The notes below the pieces were generated by a model, which did no database searches, had not been told where the DNA came from, and was given only the letters and a program-made list of their open reading frames with translations. A program made the translations under genes and the position numbers. Below, in pieces: positions 22,498 to 35,559 of a DNA stretch of 64,000 nucleotides (its first letter is position 1; the number at the start of each line of letters is the position of its first letter). Location: contig JALIGW010000002.1 of NCBI GenBank assembly GCA_023053685.1, forward strand, positions 163,820,534-163,884,533, given 5' to 3'. This DNA comes from Diadophis punctatus similis (taxonomy: Eukaryota; Chordata; Lepidosauria; Squamata; Dipsadidae).

Positions 22498-22737
22498 GAG
22501 TCATGGTGGTGCAGTGGTTAGAATGCAGCATTGCAGGCTACTTCTGCTGACTGCCGGCTGACTGCAGTTTGGCAGTTCTAATCTCACCAGACTCAAGGTT
22601 GACTCAGCCTTCCATCCTTCCGAGGTCGGTAAAATAAGGATCCAGATTGTTGAGGGAAATATGCTGACTCTGTAAACTGCTTAGAGAGGGCTTGTAAAGC
22701 CCTGTGAAGCAGTATATAAGTCTTAGTGCTTTTGCTA
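22498..22737 (+). mobile_element. tRNA-derived SINE with 9-bp duplication
   Basis: A complete family copy (ATGGTGGTGCAGTGGTTAG to CTTTTGCTATT). It is bracketed by TTAACTTAA on both sides (22489-22497 and 22738-22746), a target duplication confirming retrotransposition into the surrounding DNA element. Confidence 0.93.
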
Positions 22738-22775
22738 TTAACTTAAAAGCTGTTGTGCGCTAACACTGCTGTGTT

Positions 22776-22921
22776 GGTGCAGTGGCAGTTTGGCAGTTCG
22801 ATTCTCACCGGCTCAAGTTTGACTCAGTCTTCCATCCTTCCAAGATTGGTAAAATGAAGACCCAGGTTGTTGGGGGCAATATGCTGAGAGGGCTAGTACG
22901 TAAGTCTAAGTGCTATTGCTA
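22776..22921 (+). mobile_element. tRNA-derived SINE, shortened copy
   Basis: It has GGTGCAGTGGCAG, GTTCGATTC, GACTCAGTCTTCCATCC and the TTGCTATT tail, but lacks part of the head and a segment before the tail. A flank resembling AACACTGC / AACAACTGC may be its duplication. It is the second SINE in the same DNA element. Confidence 0.85.
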
Positions 22922-23038
22922 TTAACAACTGCAGTGATTCACCTAACAACTGTGACAAGAAAGGTTGCAAAATTGGGCGAAACTCATTTAGTAAATGTCT
23001 CATGTAACAGAAACTTTGGGCTCAATTGCGGACTACCT

Positions 23039-24330
23039 ATATAACTTTTTATTTGCTCCTAGGCTGGTCTTCTTTACTTATTGCTGATTTCTGGATTAAT
23101 TCAATTAAAGCAATAACATTGGCATGAGCAGCAAAACTGACGTACGTTGGAAAGAGAGAATCGCTACAAGTTAAGGGTTTGTTCTCTTTTGCCCAGCCAG
23201 CTACCAGCTGCCTCATTCAGTATGAGGTGTAGCCATCCATACAATTTTCAGGGAGAGTTTAAAATATGCAAAGTCTTGTTCAAATGACGAATGTCCTGCT
23301 CTAGCAGTTGGAGTCTGGGAAGACACTGAAGGTCATTCCAAATACCTTAAAAGAACTACCTGTCTTTTCATGTGCTTTGGCTCTGACTCAGACACCATCT
23401 GCTGCTCTGCTTCAAGGCACACAATGTCTTGGGGCAGCTCTGCCTTCCAAAGCAAGCCGAGAAGGCATCGTCTTGAGTCCAGTAGAAATAAAGGGGAACT
23501 TGAAAATTATTGTCAAAAAACAAAAAAAATCCCTTCCTTTACGAGAGAATTATTAGGATGGAGTACAAGCAATAACATGCAGACTACTGCAATCTCGACC
23601 TCATTTCTTTTTTTCTTTTTTTTCTTTTGGAAAAAAAACCCCTGATTATATTTTCAAATGGCTGCAGAATAACAAAGTCATTTTACATTCTAATATTGTA
23701 TCTTCCCTTCATGGATCAGATGGCACTCTTTTTTCTGGTAAATTAACACTTCGAACATATGTTTAATAAGTTGCTTATTTCCCTTTATCAACAACACAGT
23801 GATTTTTTTTTAAAGGAAAGGAAAAATGGGGACAGCTATAACCTGACTGCTTGCTGTGCCGTCTGAGTATTACAGTCCAAAATATGGATGGGCTGCAATG
23901 TGCCAGCTTTTGCCCTCATTCTTCGGAAGCTAAACCTGTATGTTTCTGTAGATATGTCAGCATTAACACTTCCTGATAATAATAATCCACAATCATTATC
24001 ACCTCAAGCTCAACATCTGCTTGAAGAGAGAGACCCCCTGCTGCTAATAGCTAATATGTAGAGAAATGAATAAAAAAGTGGAAGAGGAAACCTTTCTACA
24101 ATTATTTTTTTATATACCCTCACATTCCTGCCTTGTTTGCAATGAAAAAAATTCATTGGATTGGACATAATGTTGTGTTTTGCCCAAAAGGCTCCTCCAA
24201 GTTGGGGTGCTCCAAATGGGGTGGACCTCCGCCCCAGGAATTCTTAACGGTAGTCATGCTCTGAAACCCTGAAGGTTGAAGTCCACCCATCTGAACAACA
24301 ATACAGCTTAAGGGGGGAAATGTTTTACTG
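23039..24330. other. Unassigned sequence
   Basis: Open frames at 23308-23645 have no recognisable domain. A-rich and T-rich low-complexity patches occur at 23513-23530 and 23608-23628. Confidence 0.4.
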
Positions 24331-24331
24331 A

Positions 24332-24420
24332 TGTTTAATTTAATTTAATTTAATTTAATTTAATAGATTTTTATGCCGCCCAACTCCCAAGGGACTCTGG
24401 GCGGCTAACAACATACCAAA
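24332..24420 (+). repeat. (TTTAA)n tract followed by a LINE-tail-like motif
   Basis: Repeated TTTAA units run to 24364, followed by TTTTTATGCCGCCCAACTCCC. A similar TATGCCGCCCCACTCCC follows a TTTA-rich tract at 57829-57895, so this is a dispersed repeat end (probably CR1/L2-type). Confidence 0.5.
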
Positions 24421-24548
24421 TCATTGTTACATAAAAACATCTAATTAAAAAATTAAAAAAATTAAAAAACATCTGACATTCATAAAGCAAGGGGGGAGAC
24501 CCAAATGTAATCTAATTGGTCTCACTTTCATGTTGCTCTAAATGTATA

Positions 24549-24791
24549 ATAGCAATAGCACTTAGACTTATATACCACTTTACAGTGCTTTACAGCCCTC
24601 TCTAAGTGGTTTTACAGAGTCAGCATATTGCCCCCAACAATTTGGGTCCTCATTTTACCCACCTCGGAAGGATGGAAGGCTGAGTCAACTTTGAGCCTGG
24701 TGAGATTTGAACTGCCAAATTGCAGTCAGCCGGCAGTCAGCAGAAGTAGCCTGCAGTACTCCACTCTAGCCACTGTGCCACTGTGGCTCAT
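24549..24791 (-). mobile_element. tRNA-derived SINE
   Basis: Antisense copy of the TTGCTA-tailed family. It begins AATAGCAATAGCACTTAGAC, keeps the antisense body, and ends in the antisense A-box (CCACTGTGCCACTGTGGCTC). It directly abuts the L1 fragment to its right. Confidence 0.92.
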
Positions 24792-24796
24792 AAAAG

Positions 24797-25369
<573 letters not shown>

Positions 25370-27099
25370 GCCAGTTGCTGTAGGATCCATGCCTCTGAAT
25401 CCTTTGCCTTTGCTATAGGAGCATTCCGTTTGACAACGCTGATATTATCCACAGTTGAACCCGGTATGTTGGCAGGAACGTTCTTTTGGAGATCTCGTAG
25501 AAACCTCAGCAATCACATGAGCTCTGGAAAATGCCACAGCAAGGTGACCTCCCATGGCCAGAATTCTTCTCTTATCTATCTTGTAATAAGGCCAGCTTGA
25601 TAAATGAGGGTAAAAAAAAACACCTCGCTCTGCTTTTCCTTCAGTCTGAACCTTGAAATTCTTTAATATTGTATTTTAATGCTTGGTTGATTATTGTCTT
25701 CCAAATAATCCTTTTTGCACAAAATGTTTTTGCAATGGTTTATTTTCCGTGTTTCCTAGAAAAATCAAGCACATCTATTTGGAAACGAATGAATGACTGC
25801 TGGGAGAGATCCTACTCACCTCCTGGCATGTTTTTTTTTAAGTGGCCCAGAAGACAAAAGCAACTGACCTATTCATCTGGCAAGATTTAATAGTAGGAAA
25901 GGTCTGGGAAGCATCTGGATCACCCCAGGAGAGATGGGGGAGCATTATTATGGCAGCATGTCTCCAGGAGGGTAGCAGAGCATAAAACCAATTTCACACT
26001 TTATTAACCAATTCAGGTGCCAATTGCTCAAATCCCGAAAACAGTAATATCTTCCTTCCATCCCACATCTTTCCTCACTGTGGTCAGCTTTTAAAAGAAC
26101 CTTTCTCTGAGCAGCATCATTATGCACGCGTTCTCAGATCATCACCCAGACTTGGTCACTAGGATCCCTGTCACCAACTGGCAGCCCATTGTGATCCTCA
26201 TATCTCATCCAACTTTCAAGAGATAAGATTGGCAGATGAGGGAAAGGAGCATTATCTCGTCTTTTTTCTTCTTCTTACCTATATATAGCTTAGGTGGTCA
26301 AAGTACTGTCCTGACTCCAGTTCCTATTTTTAAAGAAAGTAACCAGAATTCAGTTTTTAGTGGAATGAAATGCTGAAATTTGTTTATCTCCCAGTACAAA
26401 AGTAAAAAACAAACAAACCAAGTATTAAGAGAATTTGGAGGCCACAGAAGTTGTTTTATGAAAGAAATGTCTTAACACGGATGAGATTACTACCTTCAAA
26501 TCTGCTTTACATCCATTTTTGTCAGTCGTAAAGAATCAGTACAGGTGTTAAGTTACAGTACAGAAGATTTATTCAAGCCTATATCTAGTCAACTAATGAT
26601 CAACACTAAATTGGTACTAGATAAAGGAATTCAAGGAGGGCTGGACTTGGATCATTTGTGACAACAAAAGGATTCTAAACTGATGGCATGTTTAACTCCA
26701 TCACCACCCCCAGCTCTGCCTGCTCTTCTCCTACACTTTTAGTGATATTGTCTCCCATTTAAATGAAGACATCTTTAAATTCACTATGGTTCAAAAATGA
26801 TTCCTCGGACCTTTGACAATCTTCCACCGGCATTTCTGGAGAAGCAATGCCTGAAGCTGGAGCAGCTCAGTGATGTAGTTTGATACTTGGCATGTAGTCT
26901 CTGAGACAACACTCTTCCTTCGTTGGAAGGCTTCTTTGAATCAGTCACCCCTTTTACCTGATTCAAGGGAGTTCTCTGAAACTAAGAGGTGCTGTTTGTA
27001 CAGGGCTACAATTGGCCATTTCATGTGTCACACAAAGATAATTGATATTAGTAAAAAAAAACCACCCACCATTTTATTCTCCATAAAATGTCAGGGAAG
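25370..27099. other. Unassigned 1.7-kb stretch
   Basis: Mostly unique-looking DNA. No exon with coding signature plus splice sites was recognised. Confidence 0.4.
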
Positions 27100-27107
27100 A
27101 AGTAGAG

Positions 27108-27241
27108 CAGGACTCTCCAAACTTGGCCACTTTAAGACTTGTGGACTTAACTCCCAGAATTCCCCATCCAGCAAAGCTGGCTGGGGAATTCTGGGAGTTG
27201 AAGTCTACAAGTCTTAAAGTGACCGAGTTTGGAGACCCCTG
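27108..27241 (+). mobile_element. Palindromic hAT MITE, 134 bp, perfect 8-bp duplication
   Basis: It starts CAGGACTCTCCAAACTTGG and ends GAGTTTGGAGACCCCTG. The two arms pair over nearly the whole length (TTTAAGACTTGTGGACTT with AAGTCTACAAGTCTTAAA). AAGTAGAG flanks both sides (27100-27107, 27242-27249). Confidence 0.95.
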
Positions 27242-27559
27242 AAGTAGAGTGAGGGAGTAACAGTGAGACAAACAGTTCACTAGGGGTTCCCCAGCCATGG
27301 AAGGGTTTTTTTGGGAAGAGATGTTACATTATCCTTATTCTTTTCCTTTTGCGAGGCCATGAAAACATGGTTTTGACAATGGAGTTGGGGACCTGCCAGA
27401 GCTAGTGTAGCGGCTATGCTGAGTTTTTTGATGAATTATTTCATCTGTGAGGGCTTGTTTGTTTGTTTGTTTTTGTATTTTATGATGACTTTTTATACCT
27501 TTTTTACATTGTTTCTTCCTCGTTTTTAAATTGTTGTACTGCGTACAACATTTGAAGAA

Positions 27560-28105
27560 CCACTAAACAATATAATTTAAAACAATTTAAAATACATTTT
27601 AAAAAGCATACAAAATCTTACATACATGGGGGAGACCAAGATGAAGTTGTCTCAAAACCCCGCCTGTAGGAAGAGCCATGTCTTCACGGCTTTTTGGAAG
27701 GCCAGCAAAGTGGGGACAATTCGTATCTCTGGGGGAAGTTGGTTCCAGAGAGCAGGGGCCCCTACAGAGAAGGCCCTCCCCCTAGGGCCCGCCAGCTGAC
27801 ATTGTTTGGTTGACGGGACCTGGAGGAGACCCACTCTGTGGGACCTAACAGGTCGAAGGGAAGTATGAGGTAGGATGCGGTCCCGGAGGTAACCTGGTCC
27901 TAAGCCATGTAGGGCTTTAAAGATGATGATCAACACCTTGAATTGTACTCGGAGACCAATGGGCAGCCAATGCAGCTGGCGGAGTATGGGTGTTACGTGG
28001 GTGTATCTTGAAACACCCACCACAGCACACGCAGCCACATTTTGCACCAATTGTAGTCTCCAAATACTCTTCAAGGGTAGCCCCATGTATAGCCCCATCA
28101 TCATC
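27560..28105 (-). mobile_element. L2-clade LINE ORF2 3' end
   Basis: The minus strand has an open stretch with the L2 C-terminal pattern: LQLVQNVAACAVVGVSRYTH, ITPILRQLHWLPI-like HVTPILRQLHWLPIGLR, FKALHGLGPGYLRDR, FSVGAPALWNQLPPEIR and FQKAVKTWLFLQ. It is 5'-truncated near the (ATC)n at 28097-28110. The frame stays open beyond, into unrelated sequence. Confidence 0.9.
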
Positions 28106-28110
28106 ATCAT

Positions 28111-28380
28111 TAAATAGATAATTCCTTTAAAAATCAGTAAGTGCTTATCTGCAGCCTCTTGGACCATAATGCTGAGACTAGACAGGCTACTTACCAGTGA
28201 TAGTTCTATAGCATCTATAATTTTCATAATATTGTCTACTTTCCCCAGGCATTGGACCAGGATGTTTAATGAGGCTGTTTTCAGGAGATCATAGGTGTCG
28301 CTATTTCTGTTGCCCCCTCCTATGACATGTTCTTTTGGGGGATTTGTCAATGGTTTTAATCTTAATTTGTACTTGTTTAT
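28111..28380. other. Unassigned sequence between L2 and hAT
   Basis: It may be further degraded LINE or unique sequence. The open frame of the L2 continues here without recognisable motifs. Confidence 0.35.
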
Positions 28381-28385
28381 CATCG

Positions 28386-28659
28386 CAGGGGTGAAATCCA
28401 GCAGGTTCTGACAGGTTCTGGAGAACTGGTAGCGGAAATTTTGAGTCGTTCGGAGAACCAGTAGCGGAAATTTTGAGTCGTTCAGAGAACCGGCAAATAC
28501 CACCTCTGGATGGCCCCAGAGTGGGGTGGAATGGAGATTTTGCAGTATCTTTCCCCTGGAGTGGGGTGGGAATGGAGATTTTGCAGTATCTTTCTCCTGC
28601 CACGCCCACCAAGCCACGCCCACAGAACCAGTAGTAAAAAACTTTGGATTTCACCACTG
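28386..28659 (+). mobile_element. Non-autonomous hAT, rearranged, no clear duplication
   Basis: It starts CAGGGGTGAAATCCAGCAGG and ends GGATTTCACCACTG, like the 9972 copy, but part of the middle is replaced by a tandem duplication of about 40 bp (GTGGGGTGG...TTTTGCAGTATC twice). The flanks TATCATCG and ATCAAGAG do not match, so it may have been rearranged after insertion. Confidence 0.85.
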
Positions 28660-28666
28660 ATCAAGA

Positions 28667-29150
28667 GTCATACATTGAATGGATGGCTGTCTAATTCAAA
28701 ATGAACGAATAAGCTACCATGAAATAGATAAAATGAATGTACAATTTTCTACCACCTCCAAAGCCTGTAAAGGCTTTCTATATCACAAATCTCTCAAATA
28801 TACCATTTTTATATTGTATTGATTTGATCCTAGCAGAAAAAACAATTGCGCCTCAGATTCCCACCTACTCCTGTGCCTGAACAAAGCAACCTCCACTTCG
28901 TACTATTCCTTCCTACACAATGAAATATTGGAAAGAAATTGTAATGGCTGTCCATCAGCATAACTACAGTAACTGTTAACAGAACAAAATGGGGCCAAAA
29001 TTGCTATGGTTCCAAAGTCAGTCTATGAAAGAGAATAGTTAGAAAAGGGACTGAATCTGGCAAGGAACTAGAGACAATATGTATATATATATATTATAAT
29101 CTCCCATATCCCAAAGGGAAAGATAGTGGGAAGCTGCTTGTAATGTCTCA
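28667..29150. other. Unassigned sequence
   Basis: No gene or repeat is recognised apart from a short (TA)n at about 29082-29094. Confidence 0.4.
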
Positions 29151-29158
29151 GTCTAAGT

Positions 29159-29290
29159 CAGTGTTTCTTAACCTTGGCAGTTTTCAAGTGTGGACTTCAA
29201 TCTCAGAATTCCCCAGCCAGTCCCTTCTGACTGAGGAATTCTGGGAATTGAAGTTCACAAATTTGAAAGCAGCCAAGGTTGACAAATGTG
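29159..29290 (+). mobile_element. Palindromic hAT MITE (CAGTGTTTC type)
   Basis: It starts CAGTGTTTCTTAACCTTGG. Its right arm ends GCCAAGGTTGACAAATGTG. The arms contain GTGGACTTCAATCTCAGAAT and its inverse. The flanks GTCTAAGT and ATCTAAGC match at 6 of 8. Confidence 0.8.
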
Positions 29291-29392
29291 ATCTAAGCCT
29301 TCCTCTTGTCTTCTTCCTAGTCTTGTGACCCAGACAGATGTATATACAGCCTGCCTGTGCTTCCCAGTACACAGATGTGCAAAACTATAGAG

Positions 29393-29580
29393 CAGTGGCC
29401 CCCAACCTTTTGGGCACCAGGGACCAGTTCTGTGGAGACAGGTTTTTCTGTGGACCAGAGGGGGCATGGTTTTGCATGCTGACTGCATCCCGCGGATGGG
29501 TCTTCGCTTGTTTGCGCACTCCAGTTTCTGGCATGCCGCAGACCGGTGCTGGTCCATAGACCAGGGATTGGGGGCCTCTG
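29393..29580 (+). mobile_element. Non-autonomous hAT, CAGTGGCCCCCAACC ends, perfect duplication
   Basis: It starts CAGTGGCCCCCAACCTTTTG and ends GATTGGGGGCCTCTG. CTATAGAG is duplicated exactly (29385-29392, 29581-29588). ACCAGGGACCAGTTC and its inverse extend the terminal repeats. This is a third terminal family, resembling one found widely in amniotes. Confidence 0.94.
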
Positions 29581-29588
29581 CTATAGAG

Positions 29589-30502
29589 AGATGCAACAGG
29601 AAGGCAGCAGAAACACAGACAGCACTCATATGTACCCGCCCTTTTGGACCCCACACTTCCCTCTCACCAGACCCACAGACATAGAGGCAACATACACCGT
29701 ACAGGTATGCAAATATCCAGATTAGTCCCTCAAAAGAAACAGGAACATACCCAAACAGTCATAATGCATTATTCTGCTACATAGAAGAAAACAGGGATAC
29801 CTGCTATGACCACAGCTGGCAAGAGGTTGGGAAGCCAATGCCCTGTGTGCTCTTTCTACTTCATTTTAAAACCATAATTCAGAGTTCTCTCACATTGGGA
29901 AAGCTTCATCTACTCAGCCAGTAGCCAGACTGCCTCCCAGCTATTAGCTGTGTTTTATTCTGATTACCTCAGCTCTGTTTCCCAATGCTATAAATCATGG
30001 AAAACAGATGTAAAAACCTAGTGTATACATCAGCAATGCCTAGAAATAGTCAGAGTCTGGAGAATAGACCACTTTTTATTTGAAAAAAAATCAGGAAGAG
30101 CCCAGTGGCACTTTTCTGCCTAACAAATTTTATTAAAAGGCATAAGTTTTTATGACCTGCGGCAACCAAAATCCTTTTGATGTTTTGCTACCTTAGACTA
30201 ACATAGTTTGTCTCCTACCAGGTCTATTCAAAAGATCCCCTGACTTAGATCAAAGCTTCAGTGATGTTTCCCTTTAATGTGGTTCTATAAAATAGCTGCC
30301 TGCTTCTGGGTGTTTGGTACAGAAGATACAGATGCAGAAAGCATTTCCATCAAGCGAAGTGTCTGGCCAAAGACAGTGGCCTAGCTTGACACTGAGGCCA
30401 AATGTGTTTCTTTTTCATATCAAGACATTGCTTTGAAGCAAAGAATGTTCCAGTGATCAGAGATTAGGTGGCTCCATGAAGCTATGGACAGTTGTACTAG
30501 GC
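29589..30502. other. Unassigned sequence
   Basis: No exon or repeat is supported. Confidence 0.4.
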
Positions 30503-31101
30503 CAGTGATGGCGAACCTATGGCACGCGTGCCACAGGTGGCACGCGGAGCCATATCGGAGGGCACGCGAGGCGTTGCCCTGTCAGCTCCACGGGCAAACT
30601 GGAAGTTCGGAAAAACACACTTCCGGTTTGCCATTGTGCTGTTTTTCGCACTCCGGAGGGTTCAGGGAAGCTTCCTGAAGCCCCGGAATGCAAAAAACAA
30701 CGAAATGGGCAAACCGGAAGTTCGGAAAATGCACTTCCGGTTTGCCATTGGGCTGTTTTTAGCACTCCGGAGGGTTCAGGGAAGCTTCCTGAAGCCCCGG
30801 AGTGCAAAAAACACCCAACGGACAAACCGGAAGTGCATTTTTCTGAACTTCCGGTTTGCCCGTTTCGTTGTTTTTTGCATTCCGGGGCTTCAGGAAGCTT
30901 CCCTGAACCCTCCGGAGTTCGCGCGGGGGTGGGGGGGTGCACATGCGCAGGGGGCAGGGGGGGCCGCAGGGCGCAGGGGGCAGCATGGGGGGGTTGTGCG
31001 CATGCGTGGGGGGGAGGGAATGGGTGTGGGCATGTGTACGCATGCTAGCGTGCGCATCCCCCCCCTTTTGGCACGCAAACCAAAAAAGGTTCGCCATCAC
31101 T
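30503..31101 (+). mobile_element. hAT-like element with internal direct and inverted repeats
   Basis: It starts CAGTGATGGCGAACCTATGG and ends AGGTTCGCCATCACT, a clear terminal inverted repeat. Inside, a unit of about 130 bp (AAACCGGAAGT...GGAAGCTTCCTGAAGCCCCG) appears twice directly (from about 30594 and 30712) and once inverted (about 30822-30920), giving a long potential foldback. The right part is G-rich with ACATGCGCA/GCGCATGCG motifs. No target duplication recognised. Confidence 0.82.
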
Positions 31102-31102
31102 T

Positions 31103-33225
31103 AATGCAGAGACCAGAAACCTTCCTTTTGGGATGGCCTGCTTTCTCGTCTCCCCTCAGTCCAAATCACCCCAAATCTCATTAAATTAACGATACTTGCA
31201 GGATTTTTATGCTTTCATTCCTAAATCATCTGAGTGTTGAATAAAAATATCCAATATGTTTTATTAATTTGGGAGCATAGAGAAAGTACAGAGATGTCAC
31301 TTCATGATCTACAAAGTTAGACAATCCTTTTATCAACCTTCTTCCTATGGATTGTGTGTGTATTTATCTATATCTATCATCTAACAGAAGAAGGAGAAGG
31401 AGAAGGAGAAGAGTGGCATTATGGGCAATTCATAGTAGCCCTACTTATACTGTATGTTGTAAAATAATATTTTGGACTGGGTCCTATCTGAGACCACCTT
31501 TCTGCTTAGCATGGAAATTAAAGAGTTTTCCTTCAGGCCTGAGAAAACAAATCAATACATATCACCTTGGAATAAAGATACGGTCCAATAGGTACCACCA
31601 ATGGTTTCTGCTTCCTTGAATGTACTTGAAAGTTCTACTTGTTGACTGAATCACATAGGACAGTGTTCTTTCTCCTTCCCCCAGCGATTCTGCAAACTGA
31701 GCCTTCTTCCAATCTAGCTGCTGTGCAAATAGGCACAAACAATTCAATGAAAAAAGAGAGAGAGAGAGAAGTTTGCTCAGCGTGGTGATATTTAATTTTT
31801 GAAGTCACATCTGTGTACATATGTTTATAGAAGAATTCATGTTTGCTATGGCTCTTGAAAAAGATAACGTTTTACAGTTCCCACTTTCCAAGTCCCGTCT
31901 CTCTGATTCTCGTTACTTCCTTATTTTTTGTCAGCATGGAAATGTGTCCTTGCCATGCATTCCATTGATGGATGCCCTGTCACCCAACTAAGCCGGACCT
32001 GATTACTTATTCATCAGATGCCTTACAGCCCACCTGAGAACCTGTTTGTTCACTTTTCTGATGATTATCCTAGAGTTAGATAGTTAAATCCAAGTGGTGT
32101 TCATTGGCCTTTTCTTATTTCTCTTCTAAAGGTTACATTTATCTATATTTTCAAGCTTTCTACATAATTTAGAAAAAGGTCTTCATTTTGCCTAGATCAT
32201 ACATACAATGTATTTGAATTTTCCCAGCAGTGCTATTCACCACTAAGAGGAATCAATTACTTTTACACACCCTGGTCCTTTTCTTAGTCTATAATATCAT
32301 GAGCCTGGAGGAAAATTCACATGTGTAGATGTAAATGTGTGATCATTTTTCTGGACCAGAGCAAAGAAGTCTAGAGCAAAGAAGCTATGTGAATGTGTGC
32401 AGCTTCAATATATCATTGGCACAAAGTATTGCTACTGTTAAAATTCTGCATTAAATGCTACTTGAGAATTTATCTCTAGGGAGTAACTCCCAAATAGAAT
32501 ACAAAGATAAATTGGCTACAGCATATAAAGTGATTGGAAGCAGAGGAGGAAAAAGTTCTTGGAAATGTATCCACCTACTTAGAAGGTTCATCAAAAATAA
32601 ATTGGACTACGTTCCTTCTAAAGGGCATTCTTCAGTGCCAAATTAGACCTCCTTACTTCTGGTGATTTCAATAGCTGCAAGTACATTTCCCTCTGTGGTG
32701 CCAATGCATCTCCATGTTACATGGGTTGATGGGTCTCCAAAGGTTCATGGGAAAGGGACAATCACAGTATATCTCCCTTTATAGGAGTAACTTTTTAAAT
32801 GCCTGTGAGGGTGGCAAAACAATTTGTGCATGGTACACCATCCATCCATTCAAATTTATTACTTGAGGACAGTATCCTTTATATCAGATAGCATCTCACC
32901 CATACACAGATACAGTATATCCATCCACAAAAGCTTACATTTTGTGACATTCTTTTTTTTTTCTGCCCAAGGACTTGGAACAACATGGAAGAGGCGTTAT
33001 CAATTTTTAATTTACAATAATCCTTCATAACTGGTTATAGGAGGAGATATCCTATATTCTCCTGGTACCGTTGGACTACAAACCCTGTTGCTCCATCTAG
33101 CACAGCAATAGTCAGGAGTGGTAAAAGCTGAAGTCCAACAACATAAAAGCCTGTGATAAGATGACTGATCTAAAGTCACCTAGAAAGATACATGTTAGAC
33201 AAGGATAATTCTTGGATGGACACAT
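31103..33225. other. Unassigned 2.1-kb stretch
   Basis: Mostly unique sequence; a short (AGAAGG)n lies near 31386-31412. No gene supported. Confidence 0.4.
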
Positions 33226-33229
33226 AGAA

Positions 33230-33366
33230 AAAGTAAGGTCGACTTGTTCAAGAAGATAAGAATAGAATATGTGCTTCCATTAACCTTTCATGTAGTGAAT
33301 TTCCCTGTCAAGACTTGAACCCAGTTTCCGTTGTCACTTCTGCAACCTAATCACTGCACCAGACGG
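33230..33366 (-). mobile_element. Old tRNA-derived SINE head
   Basis: On the minus strand, GTCTGGTGCAGTGATTAGG (33346-33364) looks like a pol III A-box and GGTTCAAGTCT (33311-33321) like a B-box at tRNA-like spacing. Only the head is recognisable. An old SINE fragment is likelier than a tRNA gene because there is no cloverleaf or discriminator end. Confidence 0.55.
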
Positions 33367-34865
<1,499 letters not shown>

Positions 34866-35550
34866 AAAAAGATGGTAGGAAGGAACTATAAAATGATCTG
34901 CCTTATATAAGACTGTTATATGTGAGGGCGATGGATTTGTATTTTCAGATTGGCAAGGTTCTATTAATGTAGCCTTACAATAAAGTAGACTTAGTTCATC
35001 GAACGGTTGTGTTTCCTGTCAAGTTTACCTGGAAGGGTTGACATGCTTTAAATGAGCAATATGTTTTTAAAAGGCAATCAATTTCTGGCCTGCCTTGAAT
35101 TATCATCCCCCCCAACTTGGTTCTCTTCACGAAACAGGACAGATGCTGCAAGAAGGGCAGTTCAAAGTTGCCAATCCACTATCCCTCTTTTGCACCTAAA
35201 AGAAATAGTAACATTTCAGGATGATGCCTCAGCAGTTGAACCTCTCTAGGGATGGGGGAAGAGGCTGGCTTGAGATCAGGAATAGGGAGTGAACATTAAT
35301 CAAGGGTACCCACCAAAGAGAAAATGGACCTCCCACAAGAATGAGCCATAGCATTGCAAAGTAAACACCAGCTTTGCTTCTGTTTCAGATAAACTGCAGC
35401 GAGAACTGAAGGCGGAAATAATCTTCATCCTTCAAAACCAGCCAGCATTTTAAGGCTGTGCTGCCGTCAGTGCTGATATAAACTCCCCAGTTTGTATCTG
35501 TAGAATGGAAAAGATCTTGCTTTATCTTTTCTAGCATATGTTGCTTTATC
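34866..35550. other. Unassigned sequence
   Basis: No supported gene. This flanks the LINE insertion. Confidence 0.4.
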
Positions 35551-35559
35551 TTTTCTACC

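Larger units (their letters stand above)
22313..23038 (+). mobile_element. DNA element, GTAGTCCTCGACTTA family, host of two SINEs
   Basis: The left end CTGGTAGTCCTCGACTTAC and right end CTCAATTGCGGACTACC form inverted termini next to TA dinucleotides. The body includes GTCCTGGGGTCATGTGATCAC. It is interrupted by SINEs at 22498-22737 and 22776-22921. Without these the element is about 330 bp, close to the copy at 20482-20905. Confidence 0.7.

Noticed and set aside
24195..24300. Possible further palindromic MITE
   Set aside because: GTTGAAGTCCACC resembles the MITE arm, but the mirrored arm and duplication could not be established.
27652..28623. 323-codon minus-strand frame as a host gene
   Set aside because: It is a fusion of an L2 reverse-transcriptase tail, unassigned sequence and a hAT element that happens to lack stops.
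30517..31184. Overlapping frames of 113-221 codons on both strands
   Set aside because: They lie in the GC-rich direct and inverted repeats of a hAT-like element; mirrored frames on both strands are expected there.
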